Below, piece after piece: positions 8,421 to 16,695 of a stretch of 64,000 nucleotides of DNA. Under the pieces are notes generated by a model that did no database searches, was not told the DNA's origin, and saw nothing but the letters and a program-made list of their open reading frames with translations. Every line of letters starts with the position of its first letter. Within the stretch, counting starts at the first letter, position 1. The position numbers were made by a program, and so were the translations under genes. This DNA comes from Cohnella cholangitidis (lineage in GTDB: Bacteria; Bacillota; Bacilli; Paenibacillales; Paenibacillaceae). The DNA lies in assembly GCF_014107495.1 (NCBI RefSeq), contig NZ_CP041969.1, positions 5,319,501-5,383,500 on the forward strand. The letters run 5' to 3'.

Positions 8421-9070
8421 CCGACGATGCCGCTTGCGATGGCGGCGGCAATCCGGTTCTGTCCGGGGGCAGAAGTCAGCATCGTCCGATCGTCCGGATC
8501 GTTCAGGAAAGCCGTCTCCACGATTACGCTAGGCACTTGTACTTGATTAAGCAAATAATACTTGTTAGCCACTTGCGGCAGGCGAAACTTGTTCTGCTGC
8601 TGATTTAAGCTGTTCTGGATCAAGCTTGCCAGAACGGCGCTGCGGCCTTCGTCCTGATGAATGACGAGCGGTCCTCTTTTCTTTCCTTTGGACCAGTTCA
8701 CGTGGATGCTAACGAATACGGAAGCACCGATCTCGTCGGATAAGCCTCGGCGTTGGGACAGATCGCGCCGATGCCTCGACCGGGTAAGATGCCAGCGGTT
8801 GTCGTCGCTAAGAGCGTAATCGCCGGTCCGGTTAAGTATGACTTTGAGGCCTTGGCTGCGAAGCAGCAAATAAAGCTTGCGGGAGATCGCCAAGTTAATA
8901 TCCTTCTCATAAACGTCGTTCCATAAAGTTCCGCTATCGATTCCCCCATGGCCGGCATCGATGATCACGTCCGCGGTAGGCAACGCTCTCTTCACGTGCG
9001 GAGGTTCGGATCCGCGTTGCCAGCCGGTAAGCATGAGGACAGCGATCGCGATCAACATAACGCGATACAA
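8399..9070 (-). CDS. N-acetylmuramoyl-L-alanine amidase (Amidase_3, CwlD-like)
   Basis: The zinc amidase motifs are in order: IIDAGHGGIDSG (His), YEKDINL (Glu), VFVSIHVNW (His) and VIVETAFLND (catalytic Glu). The enzyme cuts the bond between N-acetylmuramate and L-alanine in peptidoglycan. A hydrophobic N-terminus (VMLIAIAVLML) suggests export or membrane anchoring. An ATG at 9091 would give 230 residues, but it lacks a ribosome-binding site; TTG 9070 has GGAGG 10 nt before it and is preferred (223 residues). CwlD of Bacillus acts in spore cortex synthesis; whether this copy is sporulation-specific is not shown. Confidence 0.88.
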   Translation of the reverse strand: MYRVMLIAIAVLMLTGWQRGSEPPHVKRALPTADVIIDAGHGGIDSGTLWNDVYEKDINLAISRKLYLLLRSQGLKVILNRTGDYALSDDNRWHLTRSRHRRDLSQRRGLSDEIGASVFVSIHVNWSKGKKRGPLVIHQDEGRSAVLASLIQNSLNQQQNKFRLPQVANKYYLLNQVQVPSVIVETAFLNDPDDRTMLTSAPGQNRIAAAIASGIVGYFSICP

Positions 9071-9246
9071 TTCGGCTTCGCCTCCGTTCATTCATTACGT
9101 CTCGATGGAATACATCCCTTCAAACGTTAGCGTGGCACAAATCCGTCAGCCTCATACAAGAAGCAAGGAACGTTTTGCTTTCGGTAGCGGGACGGGATTG
9201 CGAAGCGGCAGTTTCGGGCATGCTATAGCCAAGGAGGCGATTATTG

Positions 9247-9477
9247 ATGGATAGCTCTGAATACTTGAAGTACGTGACGGAGAAGGTCGTTAAATACATG
9301 GACCCGTCCGAAGAAGAGGAAACGAAGCCGAGCAGAAAAGCGAGCCGCGAGCCGTGGTTAACGAGATGGTTCGGACTTGCTCCGCTGGGGCTTATGATGT
9401 GGTGGGGCGCAAGAACGCACGGAAAGAACGAAACGCACCCGGAGGCGCGTTCCATGGATTCGACTTCTTATCGATAA
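9247..9477 (+). CDS. yqzE: YqzE family small protein
   Basis: A 76-residue protein starting at ATG 9247, 8 nt after AAGGAGG (a TTG directly before it is less likely). The sequence YLKYVTEKVVKYMDPSEEE followed by WLTRWFGLAPLGLMMWW matches the YqzE family: an acidic-basic middle and one C-terminal hydrophobic segment. Its function is not known. In Bacillus subtilis yqzE lies near the comG operon and yqhG/yqhH, so finding it here beside those genes is conserved gene order. The gene ends ten bases into the convergent downstream gene. Confidence 0.85.
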   Translation: MDSSEYLKYVTEKVVKYMDPSEEEETKPSRKASREPWLTRWFGLAPLGLMMWWGARTHGKNETHPEARSMDSTSYR

Positions 9478-10379
9478 AAGAGACCGTTCTTAAGCAAAGT
9501 ATTTACGGGGATGAACCGGATTCCTTCCATATCCATCGCCATATCCAAGCGGCCGTTCGACCAACGCTGATAACCGATGACCGGAACAGCGTAAAGCATG
9601 GTATCGCCGAACGGCTCCGTTACATAGCGCAATTGCTGGTTGTCGTTTAATCTTTGCTGCAATTTGGAGGCGTCTTTCGCGGGGAAAGGCGCCTCTTTGG
9701 TGAGCCAAGGGAGCCTCTCGTAGACATCGAACGGTTCGTTAAGCCGGAGTTTAGCTGGTTTCAATTCCTCTTTAACGATTAAGCCCAAGGAGGAATCGGA
9801 TTCGGGAAACATGATCTTCCATTGCATGCCGTCTACCGGTAACTGCTCCGCGGTTTTGGCGTCCAGCCATACTTTTTCCTTGCCGACCGACACTTCCCAT
9901 GCGGCGGCGAACGGGTGAACGTAATGCTTGACCGCTGAGAACGGTTGGTCGTCTTCGGATAGCAAGCCGTTCTCGACAAGCGATTGCTTCAATCGTTGCT
10001 GGGAGAATAGCGCGTAAGGACCTACGCCGTACTCCCCGAGTTGGAAAGACCCGTCCGTAACGGCATGAACGACCATATATCCGATATCCTTGCCTTCTTT
10101 CGTAAATAAAACGAGCCAGCTGTGCGTGCCCGGTCCGAGCGCTTCGATCTGCGGATCGGCCGTTTGCCACGCTTTGAAAGGCTTTTGCTCCGAGAGACGG
10201 GCAACCCATTCCCGAACTTGCCGTTCCAGCTTCGAGGGATTGGGGTCCCGATCGGCTTGTTCGTTGGATGCCGCGGCGATCGGTTGCATTGGGAACGAGC
10301 CTATAAACAATGAAAAGAGCATCGCGGCAAGCAAAAATGTTCGCGCTCGCGGCCTGAAGGATTGCGGACGGACGGACAA
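9468..10379 (-). CDS. secreted protein of unknown function
   Basis: The 303 residues open with a basic stretch and a hydrophobic segment (TFLLAAMLFSLFIGSF) and a likely signal-peptidase site after IAAA near residue 37. The remainder is soluble, with WLVLFTKEGKDIGYMVVHA and YVHPFAAAWEVSVGKEKVWLDAKTAE, a layout that recalls PepSY-like beta sheets, but no family is firmly recognised. The start is TTG 10379 with a weak ribosome-binding site, so the true start may lie a little further in. It follows yqhG on the same strand after a gap of about 160 bases. Confidence 0.7.
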   Translation of the reverse strand: MSVRPQSFRPRARTFLLAAMLFSLFIGSFPMQPIAAASNEQADRDPNPSKLERQVREWVARLSEQKPFKAWQTADPQIEALGPGTHSWLVLFTKEGKDIGYMVVHAVTDGSFQLGEYGVGPYALFSQQRLKQSLVENGLLSEDDQPFSAVKHYVHPFAAAWEVSVGKEKVWLDAKTAEQLPVDGMQWKIMFPESDSSLGLIVKEELKPAKLRLNEPFDVYERLPWLTKEAPFPAKDASKLQQRLNDNQQLRYVTEPFGDTMLYAVPVIGYQRWSNGRLDMAMDMEGIRFIPVNTLLKNGLFYR

Positions 10380-10539
10380 GGCTCATCACCTGCATTTTGT
10401 TGGAGTAAGGTAAGGATTGACGCATTTTCGCTCTAATTGTAAAGGACTGGCTCTGCCGAGGCTGTTATAACGTGTCAGCGCCTAGAACGATTCCCGGTTC
10501 TAATTTTGCCGATTATGGGCGTTTTTCCGCTCCCGGCAT

Positions 10540-11424
10540 CTAATGTATGCCGGGAAGGTGAAAAATTCCGCAGTTCATGACGGTTACGGATACTCTCGGA
10601 CGATATTGCCAATCGATCTCGGCTTCTCTTTGCCGGAATCGGGCGGATAGCGCCTCCTTCTGTTCCGTCTGGTCGGGATGCGTCATGTTATCGAGCATCG
10701 GACGATAGTATTGCCGGATCCGTTCAAGCTCGTCTTGACGTCGTTGCTCCGCTTCCGCGGCCCAGCTGAAATCGGTATTTTTGAGCTTGCGTTCCATCGA
10801 CAGCTCTAACTGATTCATTCCTCTGCGCAGAGACAATCCATTCTTCAACAGATGAACATTGGAAGGAAGACGAGGGGTCAACCGCCTGTCTTTCAGCGTT
10901 TCCATAAACTTCTCGTTAATAACCCCGGTCGCCAGGGAGATTCCCCAACCGTACAGTTCCTCGCGTTTCATGTCGCATTCGAACCCGACTTTGAAGTTGA
11001 CGCCAAGCCATGCCGTATAGGGATGGGAGCTCAGCGGATCGATTCTGTTGCGCGGCGGCTCTTCGAACAGAGTGACGCATCGTCCGCCAAGCAAGGCCGA
11101 GCCGAATAGCTGATACAGTCTTCTCGAACCGAAATACACGTCTTCTTGAATGACTCTGCCCGATTCCGTCATCACGTAAGAGACGGGGGACGCGTTTGCC
11201 CGATCCGCCATGGAAGGGCTCTCGAACGACCAACGGTAGGTCATCGTTTCCGGAACGGCTCCCGTCCGGTCGATGAAGCTCCAATAATAAGGGCGGTTCG
11301 ATAGCGCCCGATCCGCGTCCGGCGACAGCTTGACCGTAACTTGGCTAAGGCTCTTCTCGATAAAGTGGCATCCGGTAGAGTCCAAATAGGAGACGACGAA
11401 TTTCTGGACTTGTTTGGGATTCAT
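10540..11424 (-). CDS. yqhG: YqhG family protein
   Basis: The 294-residue protein matches the YqhG family: an N-terminal QKFVVSYLDSTGCHFIEKSLSQVTVKLS, a middle with the repeated Tyr/Trp motif PYYWSFIDRTGA, and a charged helical C-terminal third (EAEQRRQDELERIRQYY). Its ATG overlaps the stop of the helicase gene by four bases, the same pairing as yqhH-yqhG in Bacillus subtilis. The function is unknown; the coupling suggests it works with the helicase. A perfect 8-bp inverted repeat (10532-10554) covers the stop codon. Confidence 0.88.
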   Translation of the reverse strand: MNPKQVQKFVVSYLDSTGCHFIEKSLSQVTVKLSPDADRALSNRPYYWSFIDRTGAVPETMTYRWSFESPSMADRANASPVSYVMTESGRVIQEDVYFGSRRLYQLFGSALLGGRCVTLFEEPPRNRIDPLSSHPYTAWLGVNFKVGFECDMKREELYGWGISLATGVINEKFMETLKDRRLTPRLPSNVHLLKNGLSLRRGMNQLELSMERKLKNTDFSWAAEAEQRRQDELERIRQYYRPMLDNMTHPDQTEQKEALSARFRQREAEIDWQYRPRVSVTVMNCGIFHLPGIH

Positions 11425-13283
11425 GGTTGATTCCCCCGATGCAGTTGATTTTTCGTTGCGAGCAACGTGTCTCCGAGTCCGTCGATCTTCTTCTGCAATT
11501 CTTCGCCGTCCGCGGATTCCAGCACCATCTGGGCTAATCGGTGCTCCAACGAATCCTCTTTTTCGAAGTGCTGGATAATCTCGTCGAGCTCCCCGATAAC
11601 CAATTCAAACATATTGATTTTCTCGTGGAGCAGGTGTACGATATGTTCTTCGATCGTTCCCAGGGTGCACAGATTATAGATTTGAACGTCTTCCGTCTGT
11701 CCTAGACGGTGGACCCGGCCGATCCTCTGTTCGACCCGCATCGGATTCCATGGAAGGTCGAAGTTAATGACATGGTGGCAAAATTGCAGATTGATTCCTT
11801 CGCCCCCGGCTTCGGTAGCGATCATGACCTGAGCGCGTCTGCGGAATAGATCCATCATCCAGTCTTTCTTGCCCCGGTTCATGCCGCCGCGGTATGGAAC
11901 GGCGGTCAGCCCGTGTTCCTTGAAAAACTTAAGCAAATATTCTTGGGTCGCGCGGTATTCCGTGAAAATAATCACCTTGTCGTTCATGTTCCGGATAAGC
12001 TCGATTGTCTTCTCCGCTTTCGTATTCGCCTTAATGCTGCGAATGAGCTCTACGAGCTCCCAGATTCGGGCGCGCAAAGGGGAGTCTTCGGATGTTTTCT
12101 TGAACAGGTTAATAAGGGTGAGGAACACGGCGTCGCGGCTCGAGCATACTTCGCGTTGCAGGGTTACTAACGAGAGCATGCTCGTCAAGTCGCCATTCTC
12201 CGTCGTGGCATGCTTGCGGACATAGTCGGTGACGCCATGGTAAAGCGCCATCTCCTCGGGAGACAGGCGGAGAGGAACGTTGGTCACGATACGTTTCGTG
12301 AACTCGACCCCGCCGTCGCTGCGCCGATTGCGGATCATCACTTGCCCGAGCGCCTCATGCAGCTTGGCCTCGTTCTTCGGAACTCTGCGGTCCGCTACGA
12401 AGTTCGCCGCGAAGTCGCCTTCGCCTCCGAGTTGGCCGGGCTTGAGCAGGGTAATCAAATTATAGAGCTCGGAAAGATCGTTCTGGACCGGCGTGGCGGT
12501 TAGCAGCAGACAATACTTTTTGCGCAGCTCGTTGATGAACTGATAGTTGCCGGTACGTTTGTTTTTCAGCTTGTGGGCTTCGTCGACGATAATGAGGTCG
12601 AACTCGTTGTCGAGCAGCAGTTGGCGATGCGGATCCCGCTTGGCCGTATCCATCGAAGCGACGACGATATCGTTGTCCCACGTATACGCCTTACGCTGCG
12701 CTACTGCCGGGATGTCGAATTTGCCGTTAAGCTCGCGAACCCATTGCAGCACAAGAGAAGCCGGGACGAGGATAAGAACCTTCTTCACCAAGCCGCGGAT
12801 TAAATATTCTTTCAGAATGAGGCCGGCTTCGATCGTTTTTCCCAATCCGACCTCGTCCGCCAAGATCGCGCGACCCCTCATCTCGTGGAGTACTTTGCGC
12901 GCGGTATCGATTTGGTGGGGCAACGGTTCGAAATGTGGCAAAAGAGTCAGGCATTGCAAAGCGTGGAAGTCGGTTACGAGCGACGCTTCCTCCGCTTCGA
13001 GCGCGAGCTGATACAACGACCAATCGTCCCAAGGACCGTTGCGTTCGACTCGGCGCTCCAACTCTTCGAAAGCCGTTCGGTCCACGTGCATCTCTACGAG
13101 AGGGTGAAGCTTGCGCGGCGCGAGATCCGGGGAGTTGCCGGCAGGAGATTTGAAGAGATGAGGAACCGATGGCGTAGCTCCTTCCTCGATATCGGTTACC
13201 GTAAGCGGCTCGGGCGACATAGGAGCATCTGGTGAAGCCGCGCCGGACGGAGGGCCGGCAGGAGAAGAGAAAGGGATTTGCAA
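11421..13283 (-). CDS. yqhH: SNF2-family DEAD/DEAH helicase (YqhH)
   Basis: The 620-residue protein is a two-lobed SNF2 ATPase: DEVGLGKT (Walker A, residues 143-150), VDEAHKLK (DEAH 234-237), LTATPVQND (motif III), then the C-lobe with IIFTEYRATQEYLLKF, GGEGINLQFCHHVIN and RIGRVHRLGQ (motif VI). About 60 Pro/Ser-rich residues precede the core. The protein should use ATP to move along or remodel nucleic acid; the cellular role of YqhH is not established. It is cotranscribed with yqhG through a four-base overlap and diverges from nrdJ. Confidence 0.92.
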   Translation of the reverse strand: MQIPFSSPAGPPSGAASPDAPMSPEPLTVTDIEEGATPSVPHLFKSPAGNSPDLAPRKLHPLVEMHVDRTAFEELERRVERNGPWDDWSLYQLALEAEEASLVTDFHALQCLTLLPHFEPLPHQIDTARKVLHEMRGRAILADEVGLGKTIEAGLILKEYLIRGLVKKVLILVPASLVLQWVRELNGKFDIPAVAQRKAYTWDNDIVVASMDTAKRDPHRQLLLDNEFDLIIVDEAHKLKNKRTGNYQFINELRKKYCLLLTATPVQNDLSELYNLITLLKPGQLGGEGDFAANFVADRRVPKNEAKLHEALGQVMIRNRRSDGGVEFTKRIVTNVPLRLSPEEMALYHGVTDYVRKHATTENGDLTSMLSLVTLQREVCSSRDAVFLTLINLFKKTSEDSPLRARIWELVELIRSIKANTKAEKTIELIRNMNDKVIIFTEYRATQEYLLKFFKEHGLTAVPYRGGMNRGKKDWMMDLFRRRAQVMIATEAGGEGINLQFCHHVINFDLPWNPMRVEQRIGRVHRLGQTEDVQIYNLCTLGTIEEHIVHLLHEKINMFELVIGELDEIIQHFEKEDSLEHRLAQMVLESADGEELQKKIDGLGDTLLATKNQLHRGNQP

Positions 13284-13626
13284 CTGAGTTCCTCCTGAGA
13301 GAAAATTTGTCGTTTCGAGCGTAAGCTAAGCATGTATATGAAAGGCTGTAAATCACGATGGAATGCCATGTCTATTCCCTAGTATGAGCAAACGGGACGG
13401 ATTCAAAACCATGTGCCAATAACTGGGGAAGATTCCGACGAATCGAGCGGATTCTAGCTCATTCGCGGTTTTTCGAGGTTTGTGCTATATGTCCTATGGA
13501 AGCACCAGATGTGGTGTAGTATAATAGTATTCGCACACAATATGTTGTACGATTTTACATACACGAAACGTGCTGCGAGCCGTATGGAATGCGCTTTTAT
13601 TCTGATATTCGGGAGGGTGTACCGGA
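13284..13626. other. intergenic region between yqhH and nrdJ
   Basis: This gap of 343 bases separates divergent genes. The nrdJ side holds the probable NrdR boxes, a TATAAT -10 box and the GGGAGGG ribosome-binding site at 13611-13617. The yqhH side has no box I can place with confidence. I looked for a cobalamin riboswitch, which would fit a B12-dependent enzyme, and saw no B12-box-like sequence. Confidence 0.6.
13502..13550 (+). promoter_or_regulatory. nrdJ promoter with two probable NrdR boxes
   Basis: Two imperfect palindromes, GCACCAGATGTGGTGT (13502-13517) and ACACAATATGTTGTAC (13535-13550), resemble the NrdR-box consensus acaCwAtATaTwGtgt. Their starts are 33 bases apart, about three helical turns, as usual for paired NrdR sites. 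A TATAAT box (13520-13525) lies between them, so bound NrdR would cover the promoter. NrdR is the general repressor of ribonucleotide reductase genes and includes class II genes among its targets. The -35 region is poor. Confidence 0.6.
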
Positions 13627-16224
13627 TTGAAAACGATGCAAGCAAGACGGTTGGAAGGATTAAGCGAGAAAATATTTTTGGATCGCTATGCATGGAAGAA
13701 TGCCGATACCAATGAAACGAAAGTAGGGGACGTCGTCCTCGTGCTCACGAAGGATGATCCTAAGTTTCCTGCCAAAGACGTTGGGGAAGTTATCAAACGC
13801 GAAGGACAGAACGTAACCGTTAAGCTGCGGAACGGAGAGTTAGTGCAATCTACCGTCGAGAAGCTGACGTTAACTATTGAGAAGACGCCGGAGGAAATGT
13901 GGACGCGGCTCGCCAACGCTATGGCATCCGTGGAAGATTCCCCCGAGAAGCAAAAAGATTGGTCGGAGAAATTCCGCTGGTTACTCGACGATTGGAAGCT
14001 CGTTCCGGGCGGACGGATCGCGGCAGGGGCGGGAGCAAGCGACGAGTTGACGTTGTTCAACTGTTACGTAATTCCGTCTCCTCATGACAGCCGCGGCGGC
14101 ATCATGCAGACGCTGTCCGAAATGACCGAAATTATGGCGCGAGGCGGCGGCGTCGGCATTAACTTGTCTTCGCTTCGGCCTCGCCGTTCGATCGTCAAGG
14201 GCGTTAACGGTTCCTCCAGCGGCGCCGTATCCTGGGGCGGATTGTTCAGCTACACGACAGGCTTGATCGAGCAAGGCGGAAGCCGTCGCGGAGCGTTGAT
14301 GCTCATGATTAACGACTGGCATCCCGACGTCGAGGATTTCATCACCGTTAAGCAGACGATGGGTCAAGTGACGAACGCTAACTTGTCCGTATGCGTAAGC
14401 AACGCCTTCATGAAGGCGGTTAAGGAAGACGCGAACTGGGATTTGGTGTTCCCGGATTCCAAGGACCCGGAATACGACGTTCTATGGGACGGCGATCTGG
14501 ATAAATGGAAGAAACTCGGCAAGAACGTCGTTCATTATCGGACCGTTCGCGCGCGCGACGTGTGGAAGAGCATCATCGAGGGTGCATGGAAGTCTGCCGA
14601 GCCGGGCGTCGTATTCATGGAATACTACAACCAAATGTCCAACAGCTGGTACTTCAACCCGATTATTTGTACGAATCCGTGCGGCGAGCAAGGTTTGCCG
14701 GCGTGGGGAGTATGCAACCTGTCGGCGATTAACCTATCCAAGTTTTACGATGCGGACAAACACGACGTGGCATGGGACGAATTGTCCCGCGTCGTCCGTT
14801 ATTCGACTCGTTTCTTGGACAACGTTATCGACAAGACGCCGTACCACTTCCCGGAAAACGAGAAAAACCAAAAGAACGAGCGACGCGTAGGTCTCGGTAC
14901 GATGGGGCTTGCCGAGCTGATGATTCGGCTTGAGGTTCGTTACGGAAGCCCGGAAAGCATGGACTTCCTTGATAAATTGTACGGATTCATGGCTCGCGAG
15001 GCGTATTTGGCATCGACGGAGATCGCGGCGGAGAAGGGCTCGTTCCCTGCATTCGAGGCCGAGCCGTTCTTGCAAAGCGGGTTCATGAAAAATATGGTCG
15101 AGGTCTATCCGGAAGTCGGAGAAGCCGTGTCCAAGCGGGGCATGCGCAACGTAACCGTTCTTACCCAAGCGCCTACGGGCTCTACGGGTACGATGGTGGG
15201 CACGTCCACGGGAATCGAGCCATACTTCGCTTTCGAATTTTTCCGTCAAAGCCGGTTGGGCTTCGACAAGCAATACGTTCCGATCGCTCAAGAGTGGCAG
15301 GACGCGCATCCGGGCGAGACTCTTCCGGAGTGGTTCGTAACCGCGATGGATCTGTCCGCGAAGGATCATATCCGCGCGCAAGCCGCAATCCAGCGTTGGG
15401 TCGACAGCTCCATCTCCAAGACGGCGAACTGCCCGTCCGACTTCACGGTCGAAGAGACGGCGGAGCTGTACGAGATGGCGTTCGAACTCGGTTGCAAAGG
15501 CGTAACGATCTACCGCGACGGCAGCCGCGACGTTCAAGTTCTTAGCACGGCTAAGGACGAGAAGAAGGAAGAGGCGAAGGCGGAAGCGGCAGTGGAAGCT
15601 CCGGCTGCTCCTGCAGCGGTCGCGGAAGCGACTCCGGCGGAGACGTTGAGCGCCGCGCTCAACGTGAGCGTCACGCCGGAACAGAAGCAAGTGTTCGACA
15701 AGCAATATAAGAGCCGTCCGAAAATTCTTCGCGGCGCGACATATAAGTACAACACGCCGTTCGGAATGGCGTATATTACCGTTAACGACATCGACGGCAC
15801 GCCGGGAGAAATCTTCCTGAACGTCGGCAAGGCCGGTTCCGACGTCTTCGCCATGGCGGAAGCGCTCGGCCGCGTCTGCTCGCTGTTCTTGCGTTACGGC
15901 GATCACGGAGATAAGGTTCAATTGTTAGTGAAACATCTGAAAGGCATCGGCGGCTCAGGAGCGGTCGGCTTCGGCCCGAATCGAGTCGAGTCGATCGCCG
16001 ATGCGGTCGCGCAGGCGCTTGAAACCCATGCCGGCATCGTCGATCACGAGCACGCGGCGGCAAGCGAAACTCCGATCGCGGCAACGGCTTACAACGTTCT
16101 CTCGGACAAATCGAGAATCGCGTATACGTCGAAGGATTTGTGTCCATCATGCGGATCGGCTTCGTTGCTGAACGTAGAGGGATGCAAAACTTGCGGCAAC
16201 TGCGGATATAGCAAGTGTTCATAA
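13627..16224 (+). CDS. nrdJ: adenosylcobalamin-dependent ribonucleotide reductase, class II
   Basis: The 865-residue enzyme reduces ribonucleotides to deoxyribonucleotides using a radical from adenosylcobalamin. Visible features are the redox Cys in LFNCYVIP (Cys146), the radical-site motif NPCGEQGLP (Cys352) with CNLSAINL, and APTGSTGTMVGTSTGIEP. An Ala/Glu-rich linker (residues about 645-680) leads to a TSCPD-type domain (NDIDGTPGEIFLNVGKAG) and a C-terminal zinc-ribbon-like tail with CPSCG and CKTCGNCGYSKC. TTG 13627 is the start because GGGAGGG ends 9 nt before it; the ATG at 13636 is too far. A strong terminator follows. Confidence 0.96.
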   Translation: MKTMQARRLEGLSEKIFLDRYAWKNADTNETKVGDVVLVLTKDDPKFPAKDVGEVIKREGQNVTVKLRNGELVQSTVEKLTLTIEKTPEEMWTRLANAMASVEDSPEKQKDWSEKFRWLLDDWKLVPGGRIAAGAGASDELTLFNCYVIPSPHDSRGGIMQTLSEMTEIMARGGGVGINLSSLRPRRSIVKGVNGSSSGAVSWGGLFSYTTGLIEQGGSRRGALMLMINDWHPDVEDFITVKQTMGQVTNANLSVCVSNAFMKAVKEDANWDLVFPDSKDPEYDVLWDGDLDKWKKLGKNVVHYRTVRARDVWKSIIEGAWKSAEPGVVFMEYYNQMSNSWYFNPIICTNPCGEQGLPAWGVCNLSAINLSKFYDADKHDVAWDELSRVVRYSTRFLDNVIDKTPYHFPENEKNQKNERRVGLGTMGLAELMIRLEVRYGSPESMDFLDKLYGFMAREAYLASTEIAAEKGSFPAFEAEPFLQSGFMKNMVEVYPEVGEAVSKRGMRNVTVLTQAPTGSTGTMVGTSTGIEPYFAFEFFRQSRLGFDKQYVPIAQEWQDAHPGETLPEWFVTAMDLSAKDHIRAQAAIQRWVDSSISKTANCPSDFTVEETAELYEMAFELGCKGVTIYRDGSRDVQVLSTAKDEKKEEAKAEAAVEAPAAPAAVAEATPAETLSAALNVSVTPEQKQVFDKQYKSRPKILRGATYKYNTPFGMAYITVNDIDGTPGEIFLNVGKAGSDVFAMAEALGRVCSLFLRYGDHGDKVQLLVKHLKGIGGSGAVGFGPNRVESIADAVAQALETHAGIVDHEHAAASETPIAATAYNVLSDKSRIAYTSKDLCPSCGSASLLNVEGCKTCGNCGYSKCS

Positions 16225-16228
16225 GAAG

Positions 16229-16263
16229 AAGAAGAGAGGGATGATTCCCTCTCTTCTTTTTGT
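16229..16263 (+). terminator. intrinsic terminator of nrdJ
   Basis: A perfect 12-bp stem (AAGAAGAGAGGG paired with CCCTCTCTTCTT) closes a six-base loop and runs into a T-rich tract, a few bases after the nrdJ stop. Confidence 0.92.
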
Positions 16264-16279
16264 TATTTTTTATGTGATA

Positions 16280-16341
16280 TTCCATAATTCTTTAGATTTG
16301 TTCCAAAATTGATTAGACGAAAAATTCCACAATTCATTAGA
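16280..16341. repeat. three imperfect 17-bp direct repeats
   Basis: Units start at 16280, 16301 and 16325 and share the pattern TTCCAnAATTsWTTAGA, with one to three differences between units. Spacings of 21 and 24 bases are close to two helical turns, which would fit a protein-binding array. The location, downstream of both flanking genes, is unusual for an operator. Confidence 0.6.
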
Positions 16342-16372
16342 ATGTATATTTATACAAGGTTTTGAACAAAAA

Positions 16373-16413
16373 GCGATCATTAAGGTAGTTGCTACCATGA
16401 ATGGTCGTTTTTT
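16373..16413. terminator. probable bidirectional terminator
   Basis: An outer stem of 8 pairs including one wobble (CGATCATT/AATGGTCG), a small internal loop and an inner stem GGTAG/CTACC are flanked by TTTTTT on the + side and AAAAA (T run on the - strand) on the other. It could stop transcripts from either nrdJ read-through or the araC gene. Confidence 0.65.
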
Positions 16414-16695
16414 AAGTCTCAAATGCAACTTCAATAAATAAATCGATTCAGGCAATTAATTGTCATTGGCTTACTTCAGGCTTGGAAAGGAAAAGGAAAG
16501 GAACAGTCTCTATGCATTCCGGTACTTATAATTTTGGGGTTAAAATAAAGAAGTGTATGAAATCCATTTTTCAACAAACTAGACGCAGGAACTGACGCAA
16601 AGATTTCTCAGAAAGTACCCTGTTTATATGCGCGAACAGAGATTATATCTATAGTCAAGCTCTCATTTGGACATGAACGTAGCAACTTCCTGATA

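Larger units (their letters stand above)
16264..16695. other. AT-rich gap between nrdJ and araC; transition to the island
   Basis: No gene is supported in these 430 bases between convergent genes. They hold three imperfect direct repeats (16280-16341), a hairpin followed by a T run (16373-16413) and otherwise AT-rich sequence. Base composition changes here from the GC-richer genes on the left to the AT-richer carbohydrate island on the right. No integrase, tRNA or terminal repeat was seen. Confidence 0.6.

Noticed and set aside
10532..10554. 8-bp inverted repeat over the yqhG stop as an intrinsic terminator
   Set aside because: The stem is perfect, but on the minus strand it is followed by GAGCGG and A residues, not a T run.
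13284..13626. Cobalamin riboswitch before nrdJ
   Set aside because: The region is long enough, but no B12-box-like sequence was found, and the NrdR-type boxes explain regulation better.
14734..15921. 395-codon open frame on the minus strand
   Set aside because: It lies wholly inside nrdJ, is Arg-rich and matches no family; it is the antisense shadow of GC-rich coding sequence.
16270..16455. 61-codon minus-strand frame with repeated LWN/FWN motifs
   Set aside because: The repeats come from the three DNA direct repeats and the frame has no ribosome-binding site; the DNA repeat is the real signal.
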